Translations under genes and position numbers: made by a program
Shown: positions 1 to 19,700 of the stretch, in pieces
Layout of the letters: every line of letters starts with the position of its first letter
Position numbering within the stretch: position 1 is the stretch's first letter
Assembly: GCA_037389465.1 (NCBI GenBank)
Contig: JAZARR010000167.1
Coordinates: 186,001-250,000, forward strand
Direction: 5' to 3'
Length of the DNA stretch: 64,000 nucleotides
From: Baylisascaris procyonis
Taxonomy: Eukaryota > Nematoda > Chromadorea > Rhabditida > Ascarididae
Notes under the pieces: model-generated
What the model was told of the DNA's origin: nothing
Database searches by the model: none
What the model saw: the letters and a program-made list of their open reading frames with translations, nothing else

Positions 1-2690
1 TTTCCATTTCGCGCTTTCACCCGAATTTTATTTTCAAGATTTCTCTTATCCTACATTTCAAATAAAGGTCTTCATTTCCCATTCTGTAACCGATCCTTCA
101 GTTACGATTGCGTTGTTGCCTTTCTCGTTTTAGCTGCTTAATGTTCTTTTTCTCAATTGACCATCGATTATTGTTGAAGTAATGCTATGTGAAGTGCAGT
201 TCTAGTGATTTATTAAACTTCTATGATATCCCTGTGATAAGCACCTTTTAATAACACCGGTTAATAGCACTTCGTTCTGCTATCGGAACCGTTGGTATAA
301 ATATTTGCATTCCATTCGCAGATCGAGCCTACAATCTCTCTTGTATGTTTTGCGCGATTTTTAAAATAAATCGTGAGCGTCGCCATCAGTTCGCTTCTAA
401 ACATTCCGACTTACTCATACTCTGACTTACTCTCTTGCTCATAATCATCATACTTTTTACTTCTTGTTTTTTCTCATATCGTCTGCCATACACAAAAACA
501 TCTTTACATTCCTTAACAAATAATCAATCGGTCGAGCAGAGAGAAGTTACGTTGAAATTGCAGTTGCGTAATAAAGGTGATATCTCTGCACTTTGCCCTG
601 AGGCGATTCAATTCTCACATTACCAGTGCATCTTTCTCTACTTAAGTTTCTATGCGGTATTTGTCTCTCAATTCAGACGCAGTAAGTAGTGAAAATATTA
701 AGGATATAATAACTTTGTGTGTAGTCGAGAAATATGACTTATAATACAAAGAGATTTGTGACAAACTATATAGTGACCTGCTAGACATATTTCCATCATT
801 TTATATCAGTATAATTTAAGGATCAGAATGGATTGATTGGACGAGATCATTCATCATTTTCTTTCCGGTTTATGGCTTGAGTGGTTCCGCTTGCATTTAT
901 TTAATGCGAGAACGTCAAGGTTACTCAAGTGGCTGAGAGAAATCTATATGCATCAGCTCGAAGTAGAAAAACTCCGTCAGGTTAGTAAATCATGTTTTCC
1001 ACACCGTTGTGATAATTGATTTATTGATTTACTGATTTATTCTATGTGCTGCGATGAGTTGTTAGAGATCACTCAACTTCATGAAACGATTTAATTTGGT
1101 TCGCTCATCATTATACCACAGCCTTGTCTACTAGATAATGTAACACGTTTCATGGAATTGTTATATTCTTGGAGCACTTACTGCTTGAGCAGGTATCATC
1201 AGTGCTCCCATAAGGGTCTATTCAAAAAATTTGAGCCTGAAAGTGCATCTGAGACCAGAAATTCTCTCAAAAAATTTTCATCGAAAATCGGGAAACATCA
1301 AGGCGATCGACGGCGTTCATTAACGTTCGGCTAAATGTCTAATTATGTAATCGATTTATGTAAAATAACTCAGTAACGTTCTAACTTTCTTGCTTAAAAA
1401 GATAACGCCAAATATGGAAATTCTCAACTATAATTGCAAGCTGATAATAACAACAATATTTGACGTTATATGTGTTGAAAAGATCATTCAAAATCGTCTT
1501 CAAATTTCATAGTATTATTTTGTTAGAGGAAGCGTAAAGCCATATCTGGGGTGGCATGTTCATTACCTGCCTAATAGCTGATTCGAGCGATGTGTAATTA
1601 ACGGATGGGGCGCAGAATTACTCTGATGGTTTATCGACGGGTTAAGCCTCGCTCTAAATAAAGGTTGAGGCTCGAGAATTGGGTAATCAGAACGACTCAT
1701 CTGGTCGAGATTCACAAACATCTTGTCGCATTAGGTTAAAGTGGATTCAAGGCTCCCCGAATTTGACGACTGGTCCTAAGAGATTGAGTTTGTCTCTCAA
1801 ATATTGCATCCCTTTCTCACGTTGATTAAAAGTGAAAACGAACATGCAGCCTTAATTCCTTTCCACTGCATTGACAATCAAGGGCTGCGAGGATTCGCTC
1901 GGAAATCGGTCACCTGTCATTATAAATGAAGCATCTAGCCACCGCAGAGCAGAAGAAATGTCGCTATGGTCGTACTTCACATGCATGGTCGAGTTCTTTA
2001 GAAATGTCGGTTAAATTTCGAAAAATAAAGGTTTTCTCTCGCTCTGCAGTGTTCAATCGATAGATGTTGGCGGTGGAGTGGTTCTCCCTCTCTCTAAAAT
2101 AAAACGAAATTCGGGTTAGAAGTACGGAAGATGACCGCTCAGCATGAAATCGGACGTTGTAAGTAGTCCTTTGCTGCATGCAATGGTCATCCCATTTCGT
2201 CGCAGCCGATTTTGTCGCTCACTGATTGAAAATACCTGGTGAAAAAGTACAGACATGTACATGCAGGCTCGCAGGCAATCAATACTGAAATATGCATTTT
2301 GACAAAATTTGCAAAGTGGAGCATATAAAGATTGTTGGGTATAATTTGTTTTAGAGGTGAACAGTAAGAGTGGTAGATCAAAAGATGTTAAATGACCGTA
2401 AGCATTTCCTTGCGACCGAATTCGGTTCAAGCTGGAAAATGCCGTTGGATTACCGAGCAGCGCCGATCTGAAAAGATCAAATTTCATTGCTACCGAACAC
2501 ATTTTTGAATCGTCAGCCAGTTACCGACAGAAGGCATTCGATAAAAACCCGGTCACAACTAAACAGACCGATTGATAGATATTTTTCGATGGATAAAACC
2601 GACCGAAATTTTGGTTTCCACCTGAAGTGCTGTTAAAATACATTTTTTGCAAGGTGCATAGATCCTTGCTTGATCATTGCGTAGTTGCAC
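1..2690. other. Gene-poor left flank, no confident gene
   Basis: I see no recognisable gene here. Two exon-like open stretches on the plus strand are followed by good splice donors. One runs from about 435 to 681, starts with a hydrophobic stretch and ends at a GTAAGT donor. The other runs from about 846 to 979 and ends at GTTAGT after a charged sequence. Their phases do not join in a simple way and I recognise neither product, so I do not call a gene. Confidence 0.3.
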
Positions 2691-2691
2691 T

Positions 2692-2985
2692 TCATAAACT
2701 GCTTATTCTCACATCAACAGCAAACCGATACCCAGTTAGGAATAGTAGCGTAAAAGCATCTAAAATAAAACAGTAGCTGAATGATGTTATTGACAGACCC
2801 AAGGCGGGAAAGCAGATGAAAATCGTCATTGGAACAACAGAATATAAGAAAATGCTTGGAAAAAAAGGGGGAAAATGCGTGGAATTGATTTGTTTATCCA
2901 GCCACTTACGTATGACAAAAGGCATGACATGGTTTCTCACAAGTGAATTAACACGGAGATGAGAAGAGATCAAAACATCGACCAA
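2692..2985 (-). CDS. Possible chemoreceptor exon (last membrane segments)
   Basis: This is a 97-residue minus-strand open frame. Its second half reads as two hydrophobic helices closed by the sequence LLFLTGYRFAV. The ending 'aromatic-Arg-x-Ala-Val' after the last helix is typical of the TM7/C-tail junction in Str/Srh/Sri-type nematode chemoreceptors. A GTGAGA donor-like site follows the Val-Asp codons, and a GTAAGT donor lies inside the open frame near 2908. I found no upstream exons with TM1-TM5 on this strand. It is either a relic or the end of a gene that I cannot reconstruct. The family assignment is by eye only. Confidence 0.25.
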   Translation of the reverse strand: MVDVLISSHLRVNSLVRNHVMPFVIRKWLDKQINSTHFPPFFPSIFLYSVVPMTIFICFPALGLSITSFSYCFILDAFTLLFLTGYRFAVDVRISSL

Positions 2986-2999
2986 ATGTGAGACTGCTT

Positions 3000-8549
<5,550 letters not shown>

Positions 8550-11500
8550 ATAGTTAGCATTAATCCGTGTTTCCTCGACACACAAGTTTCTTCTCGAATC
8601 GTCCACATATTTGCGGTGTGCTTCTATATCACAGGTACTGTATTCAGTTTCCTGCTCAACGTTTTCCTTGTCATTGTGCTACTTAAAGGATGGAAGACAC
8701 GTTTCTCGGATGATCATTTCTATCGACAAGTATTGGAAATCTGCGTTGCATCTTTCTTCTATCTGATTTCATACATGGTTGTCGTCATACCGTATACAAT
8801 CCTCGAAAAGCCCTATTTGCCTCAACATGGGCTCATATTTTTGTCATCGTTGCGAGTTTGTGGCTTTTATTCGAGTATTTATTTGTCATTTGAGATCGCC
8901 ATCGATCGTACACTCCTCTTCTATAGTCCGTCGATACACAGTGGTTGGACGAAACATGAGGTTTGGCATTCTCTTTCTGAACTTTCTGAATATTCGGTTG
9001 GTTTGTGACCCTTATGAACACGAACATGCACTCTTATTTCTTTCTCATCCTCTTGCCAAAACTCAAGTATGCAATAAACAGCGATCCATTTAAATTAACT
9101 CTGAAACTTAGGTGCATATTACTGCTATAAGACAAGTATTTGCTGATGAATCCTCCATAGACGAAGAGAAAGAAATAAAGGCAAAACTTTCTGAATGGAT
9201 GGAGCGATATAAAAGCTGAACCACTTAAATATTAATGATTTACAATTCTTAAGCAATATTCAAATTAAAGAAAGAAATTGACAAATTGTTGAGACCATGC
9301 CTCAACGCCTAGTAACTATTCCACGGCACGCCAGCAGTGGTGAATACTGCTTGGAAATCCAGTATGAAGACCAACAAGATACGTTCTTTACACCTCACTA
9401 ATATTGGAAAGTTCTGCTTAGACGCTAAAGAATAGAAGGAGAGGTAGATATAAACATGCCGAGCGTAAAACGGAGCAGAAATTTTAGTAACTTTTAACGA
9501 GCAGGCGATTTGCAAACTTCAAGTTTTGGATCTTATGATGAAATAATATAGAACTAATAAGGAGTCGTGAATAGTCTGTGTGAGTAGAGGGACACACTAG
9601 TTACCGCTTCAATTTGCACTCATCTCATGTTGTTGTATGTCTTTCCGCTTGCTGAGGTGAATCTACAAGTTGTGATGTGATAACATTTTTTTAGCGAGTA
9701 AGAACCGGTATGATCTGGTTTTGCGCATTGGCTACGGCGGTAGTACCAACATCCTTTGGATGCTATGAACGATTCAACCCAATTGGTCATTATTTCACTT
9801 TAAAGTGCTCCGTCTGTGAAATAACGCATGGGTTTTCGTTCATTGGGATTTTTCTTGTCATTGGTATTGGCGTGCCACTGGCCACAATCTTCAGCTACGT
9901 ATTGCTTATCTTCAAAATAAGGAGAATGATAGCACTGACAGATACATCAACGAGAAGAACAGCGTCAGAAATCGACTTGGTATAAATACGGCTACATTTG
10001 GAATCACAAAGCTTTTTTTTTTGACTTAGATATATAGCAGAAACGAATGGCGGTCAGATTAAATATACCCTTTGAGACTACAGTGTAACATCGAGAATCT
10101 TAGAAAGAAACAATCATCATCTTCTCAAGAAGTCTACTTGATATTTTAGTTCGTTTGGTTACAGTTCACATAATCGAATGAAAGATTTCGAAAATACTGA
10201 GAAATAAACTTCAAAGTAATGAGCAGTTTCAACTTATTTTAATGGTAATATTTAAAAGCTTAGAAGGATAAAAAGCACTTTTGCAGTTAGTTCGAATGTA
10301 TTGGTAACCAATCTTTAGTAGTATGAAAACATCATTATTTACGGAACAAAAAAATCCTTAAAGGAAACTCAAATTAAAGTTTAGTATTCGTAATGCCTAG
10401 CTCAACGTGAAATAATATAAATAAACGTTAATTTAATATCTATGACTGAGAGTAAACAAACGTGGAGCGGTTCATAGGTAGAGGTAGAAGGATAGGATAG
10501 TAGCACAGCGGATAAGAACAATGTTCGAGCGACGCGTGATCCCGGATCTCCGACATATCCCGACCTGGCAAGCTGCTCCACCGTTAATCGTTCCTCGAAT
10601 TTCTTGTCGGAGATCCATTCTCGGACATGATCAGAGGAAGTGGTTGGTCGAGATTCCAAGCATAACTTTCTCTTAAAAATCAAAAGCAGAAAAGCTGGCG
10701 CAATTCTTCGCTGAAAATGTGACATGACATACATTCGTGTGCCTTCTTTCATCATGAAGGGTACGAATAAAGTTAGGTATGCATATTCTCAATTAAAAAA
10801 GATCGTCACTTCATATTTACACCGATTCAAGACAGGTGTCCAGTACACGGCGGAAAATGATTCCCTATTCCCGTTCCACTTGACTTGTGAATAATGCTAT
10901 TTGGGCGATATACACATGCCTCTCTCTCTTTAGCAGCCCATCTTCGACCATTGATTAGATTCATACTGATGCTAAGAAAATTCTTGAGAAAATGCACTTC
11001 GTCAGCTCGAGACGAAACCGATGAATTGAATTCCCGACAACTGTTCAAAATTGAGCTACAGCAATCCCAGATGACAGCCGGAAGAGTCCATACACATATA
11101 AAAGCGTAATCGTTTGTGCAGCTTAGAGATTGTCGGATCACCTAGAATACGATCGTTTATTCGCACATTTCTTTTGCTTGTTATCTATAAAGCTTCTTTG
11201 GAGACAGTCATTTGGTCAGAAGAAGTAAGCGATCATTTGATCGAGATCCAAGCGAGCATATGCTACCACCTCTTTTGGCACTCTTCTCCACTTGCTTAAA
11301 CACTCACAAAGGCCTTTCAGAGGAGCAGATACGAATGGGGGAGGAGATAGGCGAGGGGGGAACGAGGAAAAGATTTTTCTCTCTAAAATTCAAAAAGACA
11401 GTTCAAAACCTCACAGAACTTTGTTACAGGTGTTCCAGTTCGGCTTCATATGTACTTTTCATATGGTTTCGACATTCTTTTTCCTACCTACCTTTATGCC

Positions 11501-11700
11501 ATCAAACAGCTGGGGTATTCTCGCAACAAATTTTGTCATGCAGGTGAACTCAATCACAAATCCTGTCGTATTGCTGCTTTTCAATACAAAGGTATGCTGG
11601 CTTGTAATATTTGCTCAACAACATGCTCAACAATCCCCTCCCATATAGTTTCCAAATATTAAACTAAGACATTATTCTTTTTCATCAGACATTAATATAA
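8550..11700 (+). CDS. 7TM chemoreceptor-like GPCR, copy A
   Basis: A nematode seven-transmembrane receptor with four coding exons. Exon 8550-8960 carries TM1-TM3, with a Cys before TM3 and an IDR motif at its inner end. Exon 9695-9979 carries TM4, an extracellular loop with the Cys pair CSVC, and TM5. Exon 11430-11591 carries TM6-TM7, ending NPVVLLLFN. Exon 11689-11700 adds three residues and a stop. The joins are all in phase 0, and copy B has exons of the same or nearly the same length (411, 288 and 162 nt). The modelled product is about 289 residues plus any N-terminus from upstream. The start is unresolved: exon 1 follows a good TTTCAG acceptor and begins ATA where copy B has ATG. The donor after TM3 (GAG then GTTTGG) is weak but its position is conserved in B. 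The helices and paired Cys support a surface receptor. The IDR and NP motifs recall the Srsx group, but I cannot fix the subfamily. Confidence 0.7.
10441..10700. repeat. Possible dispersed repeat in intron 2 of copy A
   Basis: This patch is richer in GC than its surroundings. TAGCACAGCGG at 10501-10511 fits the pol III A-box consensus of tRNA-derived elements. I see no matching B box and no tRNA fold. Units B and C have no obvious counterpart, so it may be an inserted, decayed element. Very tentative. Confidence 0.2.
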
Positions 11701-12633
11701 AGAAACGTTCATTTCAAATATGTTTTTCCAGAAGCAAAGATTACATTAAAGCAGAATAACTTCTTTAAATGTTCTAAATAGTAGAAATTTCGCTATAAGA
11801 GAATATTTCTTTAAAATGCTAAAATGCTGGGAATTTTATCATAAATAGACGAATAAATTTCATTAAAAACATCACTCGATCATAGAACACTCCTCGTTTG
11901 TGCTACAGCGGAGTTATAAATCAAAGCTCGTAGATTATGCCAATAAATAAAAAATAATGTATTTTAATATAATTGATCAAAGGTTGCAATCAAAATTCAG
12001 TTTTGTTCAGCGGTTCTTTAAATCTTTTTATAGGAAAATCCTTCCAGCCTCATATTCTCCTTCTACCTTCACGATGCACATTTTTATATGGTTGTGTGCT
12101 GTGTCAAAGCAATATCAACCATTATTTCTGAGTTTATTTCTGAGTTTTCACAAACGTTCTTGAAGGGAAAAGCTGTCAAATTTGTTCGATGTAATCGGAA
12201 TTTGTTGTGCGATGCAATGCGCTAATGCACGCTTTCAAACCTGAAGTTTTTTGAACCAAGCACCTGCAATTCAGCAGCGCGATTGCAGCAAAAGTTTTAA
12301 ATGCGTCTATAAGGTGTGCGTGATCTGCAGAAGAAAGGTTCAATTACAGCGGAAAGGGAGGCAGATAGAACCCCTCTCCCTCCTCCCCGCTTCCCCTTCC
12401 TCCCCTCCGCCCCCTCCCCCCAATCTCCCACTGATAAAATGATAAACGATGCCAAAAATGCAGATCGCTCATAACAAGCAAAACGAAAGAGATACTATTT
12501 TGATAGTTTGCCTATTTTCAAAACCACAGCTTGTAAGTTCTCATATGAGAACATCACTGACCGCCTTTATATGTGAATATATGATGATATCGGTGACGCA
12601 TAAAAATATTAACTTCTGAACAGTTCATTTAGG

Positions 12634-15600
12634 TTAAAAACGGATGTCGATCGCTATTACGACTTGAATCGGTAGTGACACCTTTTCAAACAACACAGCA
12701 TCGATCTCATCAAGCCGAACAAAAGATATATCATAGTTGACTGCAGCAATTAAAAATTATAAGGGGTTGAATGTCAGCTGAGATGTTTTATCATCTATAA
12801 AAATGTGATATTCTGCCCAATGAATTTCCGGTTATTTCTTGAAATTTGCTCGAGAAATGCTCGCTGGTTAAAATGTAGTAAAGAATATGCAAATGGCAAA
12901 AGGGAGCGCATCGTAAACTGAGACGTTAGAAGTGAACAAAAATATCGTAAAAAGTGTTGATATTTGAATGTAAAAAACGTGCAACGTTTTCAAATCCTCA
13001 TTAAAATATATCATATCATTGCTCTACCTCAATTAGCTTATACTCCCGCTATTAAACGACCATTTATAGTAATGATAAGAAGACTCTAGAATTCGCTGAA
13101 GTTTAATTTGCGACGATACTTCATTCAGAAACAATACAAACACCACATAGATTGAGATCACTACGATTTGCTCTTGAGTTGTTATAGCTCGGATATTTGA
13201 AGGAAGATCTATATATTCTTTACAAGATAATATTTGGGCACATACAAATCCGTTGCTCGCTGCCCAATGAAAAATAGTTCGTTCGCAAACGGGATGCAAC
13301 TGCCACCTCTTTCTTATCGAGCAAGTGCTGTACACCTGAGCTTCGTGCGGTCGTTCCCCACGGGCCATTTTTTTTCTTTGTGCATATAACGAGAGTAGAG
13401 GTGTGATTAATACGATAGAATGACTATGTAAAGTTTTCTAACTTTGTGAGTAGAGATTTCCTTAGGTAACAAGCAGTGCTTATTATCTGAGTTTGAGCCA
13501 CATTAAATAGTAGGCTGTAAAATATGACACTATTTACATATCGACTTTTCGGATCATCATAAGGCCCCCTCAAGTCAAGTCGGCTCACTTTTATAAAACC
13601 CTAAAACTTCCTCAACATAACTGCATAACGAATATATGAAGGATTTCTAACTGATTGTGAATGTATTATTGATATGAAGTGACCTCTCGTGTTATGTAAA
13701 TTACCTTCCGCTGCGTTAATGAATTTAAATATTTTTTCTTCAATATTGCTTTGATACAATTATTCTCAATAAGTATTCTACGCTCATCTTAATTGTTTAA
13801 TGCTTCTCTCATATCGTTTGCATTCTCTTCAATACTTGGAAGACGGATTAATGTTCGCATTTGTTGTATTTCGATTGGCAATCTGTGTTTCAATATTTTT
13901 TTTTCTTTCCTTCACTATTTCCTATATATTTATTTATTGAAACTGCATTGTGTACATTGCATATTATCAGTTGCATTTCGTGTGCTGTGAAATATATAAT
14001 CTCTCTTTTTATCTCTGTCTCTCTCAAAAAAGCAACAGTTCCTAAAGTCCTCTAAACTCCTTTTCAATTTTATCATATCTCGAGCAGCACAAATCGGTAA
14101 TGCTGATCAGCTTCGCAAAGCGTAAACAATTATAATTCAATAATGAAGCAGATTAGCATTATATGCTTTCAAGAAATGGCCTAAGATAGGCAAAGAGCCG
14201 AACCTCAGAGCACAGGAAGCGCCTTCCCTTCGTACTTTCCCCTCCCGTTTGCTCAGGATCCAAATAGCATCGAAAAAAACCGCAAATTGAGCACAAATAC
14301 TATTTTATTTCGCCTAACCTAGCCTGTTTCAGCTCAAAAATTTTTGGCCCATTTTATTCTACAGTGTCTATTGTTCAGTTGTTCTAACAGCGACTTGTAA
14401 AGCCTAATTATGCAATGGTCCAACATTACATGCTTTTAGACCTCAGCCAGGGAAATTTGAATCTGCTTGACCTCTCAATTAAAGTATGATTTCTGCTGAG
14501 TGAACACAGCTCCGAATGACGTTACGAAATGAGCAACACCTTGGGTCGTTATGCTATAGATTGAAGTTTGGCTGGAAACCTTTGAGGAACCCATCACCTG
14601 CCCCCTATAGATGGTACTTCGAAGATGGAAGTAGAAAGGATTTCGAATTTCCCGACTGACGCTCAAAAAGTCAGACTACTAAACCATGCTAGCAGATTCG
14701 AGCACAAGCTAACTTTGGTTGAAAGCCAGAGAACGAAGATTGGCCTCGCCGTATTTTAAAAACCGTTGATCTGCCTCACTCTTTTAAATGAGATGTTGCT
14801 AAAGTGATTCAAAAATCACGTCTTCTCATTAATCATAAATCGGTGTTTCTCAACAGACCTAAACAAAAAACACTGTTTCCAGATAGAAGTTTTCGTCCCA
14901 AACTGAGAACAATTCAAAATCTCCCATCTCTAATGATCCCTTTTGAGTTAATGAGCTTAGAAGCTTTCTTGTTTTTGTTGGGGGACGTGGAATTTGGCCT
15001 ATAGTAGTTTAATAAATCTTTTGCTTAGCCTTATCTCCTCAAATATCATTTTTTAGCAGTGGTCAATGGAGGTAGCCAGAAAGCCGAGCTGTTTGAAAAT
15101 TAGAAAATGGGGAATGACGCGAAGTTCATCGTGGATTCTTCCTTTCCCCCTATATGACTCCGTTTGTCCATGAAAAGGTAGAGCTTATAAGGTATGAGCA
15201 GATATAAGCTGTCCTTGTGGCCTCATGTTCAATTCTTCGTTATATTCATTGAACGTAAATGATACCAATCTGCGTTCTTATTGCCTGCTTATGGTTAGCG
15301 AGGCAATAAAGCATTAAAAAGCTCTTTCAGGAACTTTGTTGTTTTCAGATGTTTTGATTGAGATCGGGTTCCCTAGGTTGTGAGGCAATCACATTCTCCT
15401 TTTGTGAAACAAATTCTCAGTGGTGAATAACAGTCATCGATATTTTCCATATAATCTGCAACAGTTCCAACAATATGTCATTGGCAAACGATTTCACTCA
15501 GTTTGAGGCAAAGAAATGCGCGATATATCACATAAACCATTACAATATATATGCGAAATAAAGAATCAGTGTGGATATCTTCGTCCATATTCAACGTATT

Positions 15601-15727
15601 AGAACATATGATTACTGCAGTCAGATATGACCTCCTTTGTGGGCTACTCGATAAGAGCGAAATGCCTCTTTTCGAGTGGCTGTAATAAACCGCTTCCGCC
15701 GTAATAGCGAACGACAGCCGTTTTTAA
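12634..15727. other. Spacer between units A and B
   Basis: No recognisable gene apart from the small minus-strand frame at 13033-13368. The rest is AT-rich with short unrelated frames. Confidence 0.35.
13033..13368 (-). CDS. Hypothetical small membrane protein
   Basis: A 111-codon open frame starting with ATG after an A-rich leader. The first 40 residues are basic and Cys/Trp-containing, and around residues 70-83 there is one hydrophobic stretch (VVISIYVVFVLFL) that could cross a membrane. A donor-like GTATGT follows the Gly-Phe codons near residue 41, so the first part may instead be a first exon spliced elsewhere. I do not recognise it and see no homologue among its neighbours. Confidence 0.25.
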   Translation of the reverse strand: MARGERPHEAQVYSTCSIRKRWQLHPVCERTIFHWAASNGFVCAQILSCKEYIDLPSNIRAITTQEQIVVISIYVVFVLFLNEVSSQIKLQRILESSYHYYKWSFNSGSIS

Positions 15728-16744
15728 CCTAAATGATATACCGTTCAAAAGTCAATGTTTTTATGTATCACCGTTGTTATTATATACACACATGCAAAGG
15801 GGTTCAGTGAATTCTCATATGAGAAATTAAAAAGTGAACGTTTGAAAATGGACAAACTATCAAAAGAGCATTGCAATGAGCTCAAAACACTTTATATCCC
15901 AATCGTTTTGCTTCTTATGAGTCACCTGTACTTCTAGCAACGATTGTCAGTTTATCTATGGGAGTGGGAATTTTACTTGACTCCCTTTCATCTCTAATAA
16001 ACCTCTCTTCTGAAGACGACGCATACTTTGGGAGCACTTAGAAAACTTTTGCTGCAATTCCGTAGTTGAATTGTGGGTGCTTGGTTCAGAATACTTCAGG
16101 TTTCAAAAGGCATATTAGCGCATTGCATTGCATAGCAGATTCTGATTATTTCGAGTAAATTTAGCTGTTTTTCTTTGGAAGAACGTTTGTAAACAGTCAA
16201 AGCTCAGAAATAATGGTTAGTCAATGCGCCGGTGCCAATAACTGAGACGCCCTCCGTCTATTTACTGATAACTTGTTTTCTTGGAAATTACTTTGACAGA
16301 GCACAGTTCCATGTTAAAGTATGCACCGTGAAGGAGGAAAAAAAATATGAGGGCGTAAGGATATTCCGATGAAGTGTGAAACAAATTTCGATTGTGCACC
16401 TTTGAAAAATTACGTCAGAAACTTCACATTTTCGGATTTTAAAAGTGCTCGCATTAGTCTGGCAAATGAAAGGTCGGGAGTTCATCATCAGACAGAGTTT
16501 TCGCTCCGCGAACAAAGTTTTCAGTGGTCACCAGACAATGGTTACCATCTGAATATGAGGCCGACTAAAATAGTTGACTGTAACATATGACGTTAATCAT
16601 AAATTCATAAGCACTGTTGGTTTAACAAGAGGCTTAGTATGCAGACATAAATTTGTTATGCAGGTCTATCACTTGCCTTCGATCTCCTTTCCCGAAAATC
16701 GACTCGCCGGCGATATTCCCCACGACTGCTTGAAACAAATCTTT

Positions 16745-19700
16745 CTACAATGATGTCTGGATAGAAAGAAGTGATGTCTTGTTTCAGTCTTCAGAAACTA
16801 TAGGGGAGTTGAGTCGTTGAGCTCATCGAGCAAATATTGCCAATCGACATACCTTTGAGTTGAAGAGCAGCAGGACGACGGGATTTGTGATTGAGTTCAT
16901 CAGCATGACAAAAGTTGTTGCCAGAGTACACCAACTATTCGATGGCATAAATATGGGGAGGAAGAATAATGTCGAAATCATATGAAAGATGCAGATGAAG
17001 CCCAACTGGAACACCTTCAATAGACTATGCTCAACTTTCAACTACCGGATCGAATATTTGAGAGGAAATTCCTGTCCTTCCTGCAGGCATCTAATATATT
17101 TCGCCGGACAAGTGGAGAAGCACGCTGGAAGATCCGACATAATTTGCTTTCTTACATCTCGTTCATCCGATTAAACTGATCCAGGAATAACCAATAAAGA
17201 AGCAAATGTTGCAGAATAGTGCTAAAATAGATCTTGCAGAATAATGTCGTGAGGTTCCGTCTGACCTGTCGAGTACATACAGTTCTCTCAGACAGAATAT
17301 TTTTGCAATAATTATCCACTCTTCTAGGTCTCTGCTGCGGAGCGGCGGCTGAACTTTGAACAGTAATCGGGAATGAGATTACTCGATTTGGTCTCGAGCT
17401 AAACAGGAGCTCGTTCATTGAAGATTTTTTGGTAGTTTCGCTGCGAAGCACAGCAGCAGTCAAAAGAGGGTGGATGAAGAGGAAGGACGTACAAATGGCC
17501 AATATAAGGATCATAGCTGAGCTGAGTGTAACCAAAAATCGAAAAACAATGCCTGACGTTTTTGCCATTGCCTGACGTTTCCTGACTTGCTCTTTTTGCC
17601 ATTGCCCTCTTTTTACTCTCAGGTGGTGTGGTGAAGAGTAGATATCTGATTAGTCGAATGAAGCAGGATAATCGAAGGTCAATGCCTGCATTGGAGCCGC
17701 ACTGACGTTAAATAAGGCGTTTTTCAAAGTGTAGGCACATGAGCTTCATTTGAGCTCTTTTTAGGGACAAAAAAAAACGACCGAATGTGTTTCTTGTTAC
17801 ATTTTTAGCGAGTATTTGCATTAGTCTTTTCTGTAGTTCTTGTGCTTCTTGAGAATTCATATAGATTTGTAACCTGTGCCTGTGAATTTCTCTGACCGCA
17901 TGCATAATGTCTTACACCATTGAACTGTCCATCTGCGAGCGTTCTTTATGTGTACTTATATGCGTTGTTGTGGGCCTGTTTGCAAGAATACTGTAAAAAT
18001 GAGCGTTTTCGGTATTTTTGTTGAGGAGTTAAAAATAGGGAAATAGGGAACATTACTACTATATCTCTATTAAGTAAGCCCCCGCAACGAAATCTGGATA
18101 TGAAGTCCAAGCCATCGTTCGAGCATTGACCGTAGTCCCACCTTGTCCGCCTTCCTCATTCCAGCTGCGTTTCTGTCCCACTTCTTGGATGAAGATGGAA
18201 AAGAATCTTTAAACGCGGGGAAGGAGGGAAGGGGGAAGGGGATAAATATGCTATATGATATCATACGGAGCGACGGCAATGCTCACCATGGCACCGTAGG
18301 ATTATCCAACAATCTTCGAAGAAGCTAAAAAAGAAACAGAATTAAGAAATGTAAAGATCAACTCTTTTATTCTCAACAACAGCAGCACTAAACATTGCAT
18401 GCAATTTTTCAGAGGGTTCAAAACAATACGAATCATGCGAGAAAGCAGTCAGCACTTTTGTTCAGTGCATCCTTTCATGGCAGTCATGAATATCCCTCTA
18501 AACACAAAACCTACTTGACGAGCATGAAACATGAGGGACTGTTATTTGCAAAGTTTGCACCTTCTGAAAGGAATGAAGACCTCAGCGAAGAGAACCCAGG
18601 CAACACGAACCCAGCTCGAGTTCGTGCATCCCGTATGTTACTGACCCGCATTCCTCTCCTTTGCTTTGAACACCTTTTCAACTTTGTTTAGCGTGTGGTA
18701 TTGATATCACATTGACGCTTTTTCACATTGTTTCATGTCGAGCAGTACTGAACTTTGCCCACTAAAGGATTCCATTTGAATAGAAAACGACGTTCACAAT
18801 TTTGTAGGGAATGATTGCCAGTACAATAGCATCGACTGTAGTCATACAATCATTTTCTCTAAACTTATAAAATATCTCCGTCGCAATTAGTGGCATTGTT
18901 CGTTGCTGGGCAGTCTGCTTTTTAGTACTCATCGGAGTTTGCTAATACTCAGACGAGTCTGAGCTTTTTGTATTAAGAGGTGTCAAATAGAGTGCTTGAA
19001 AAGGCAGTGATATTATATTTAAGAATTTTGTGATTATACACCGCAATATTCAACCATTATGCGGTCTCGCCGTCATTTATCCTTACTGTGTTTCCCTAAC
19101 TTTGAAAAAAGCTAAATGTTTCGAAATCCAAATATATTCTTACCAAATCAATTTCCGATGATGCTGTTCTTCTCGTTGATGTATCTGTCAGTGCTATCAT
19201 TCTCCTTATTTTGAAGATAAGCAATACGTAGCTGAAGATTGTGGCCAGTGGCACGCCAATACCAATGACAAGAAAAATCCCAATGAACGAAAACCCATGC
19301 GTTATTTCACAGACGGAGCACTTTAAAGTGAAATAATGACCAATTGGGTAGAATCGTTCATAGCATCCAAAGGATGTTGGTACTACCGCCGTAGCGACTG
19401 CACACAACCACGTCACACAGCCTCTTGTTCGCTGAAAGTATGTTATCACACTATTCGTTGGAGGTTCAGCTGCGGAAAGACATGCAATAGCATGCGAGGA
19501 GTGCTAAGTAAAGCAGTAGCTAGCATGTCCTTCCTTCTATTTGCGCAAACTATCCGGCGCTTTCTTTTCCCATATTGTTTCCTTACAAGAATCAAATTTG
19601 CGCTTTGAAAAACGCATGTATATCTCAATTTCCGTGAAAATTTCTGTTGCATTTAATGCTCGTCCATCATGCATCTACCTCTCTCTGCTTTCTCACATTT

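Noticed and set aside
16369..16590. Plus-strand frame downstream of copy B
   Set aside because: It is antisense to the 3' flank of the receptor unit and shows no conservation as protein in units A or C.
19336..19652. Frames on both strands across the TM4-TM5 exon of copy B
   Set aside because: Shadows of the receptor exon. The minus frame 19096-19449 holds the real exon; the others have no paralogous support.
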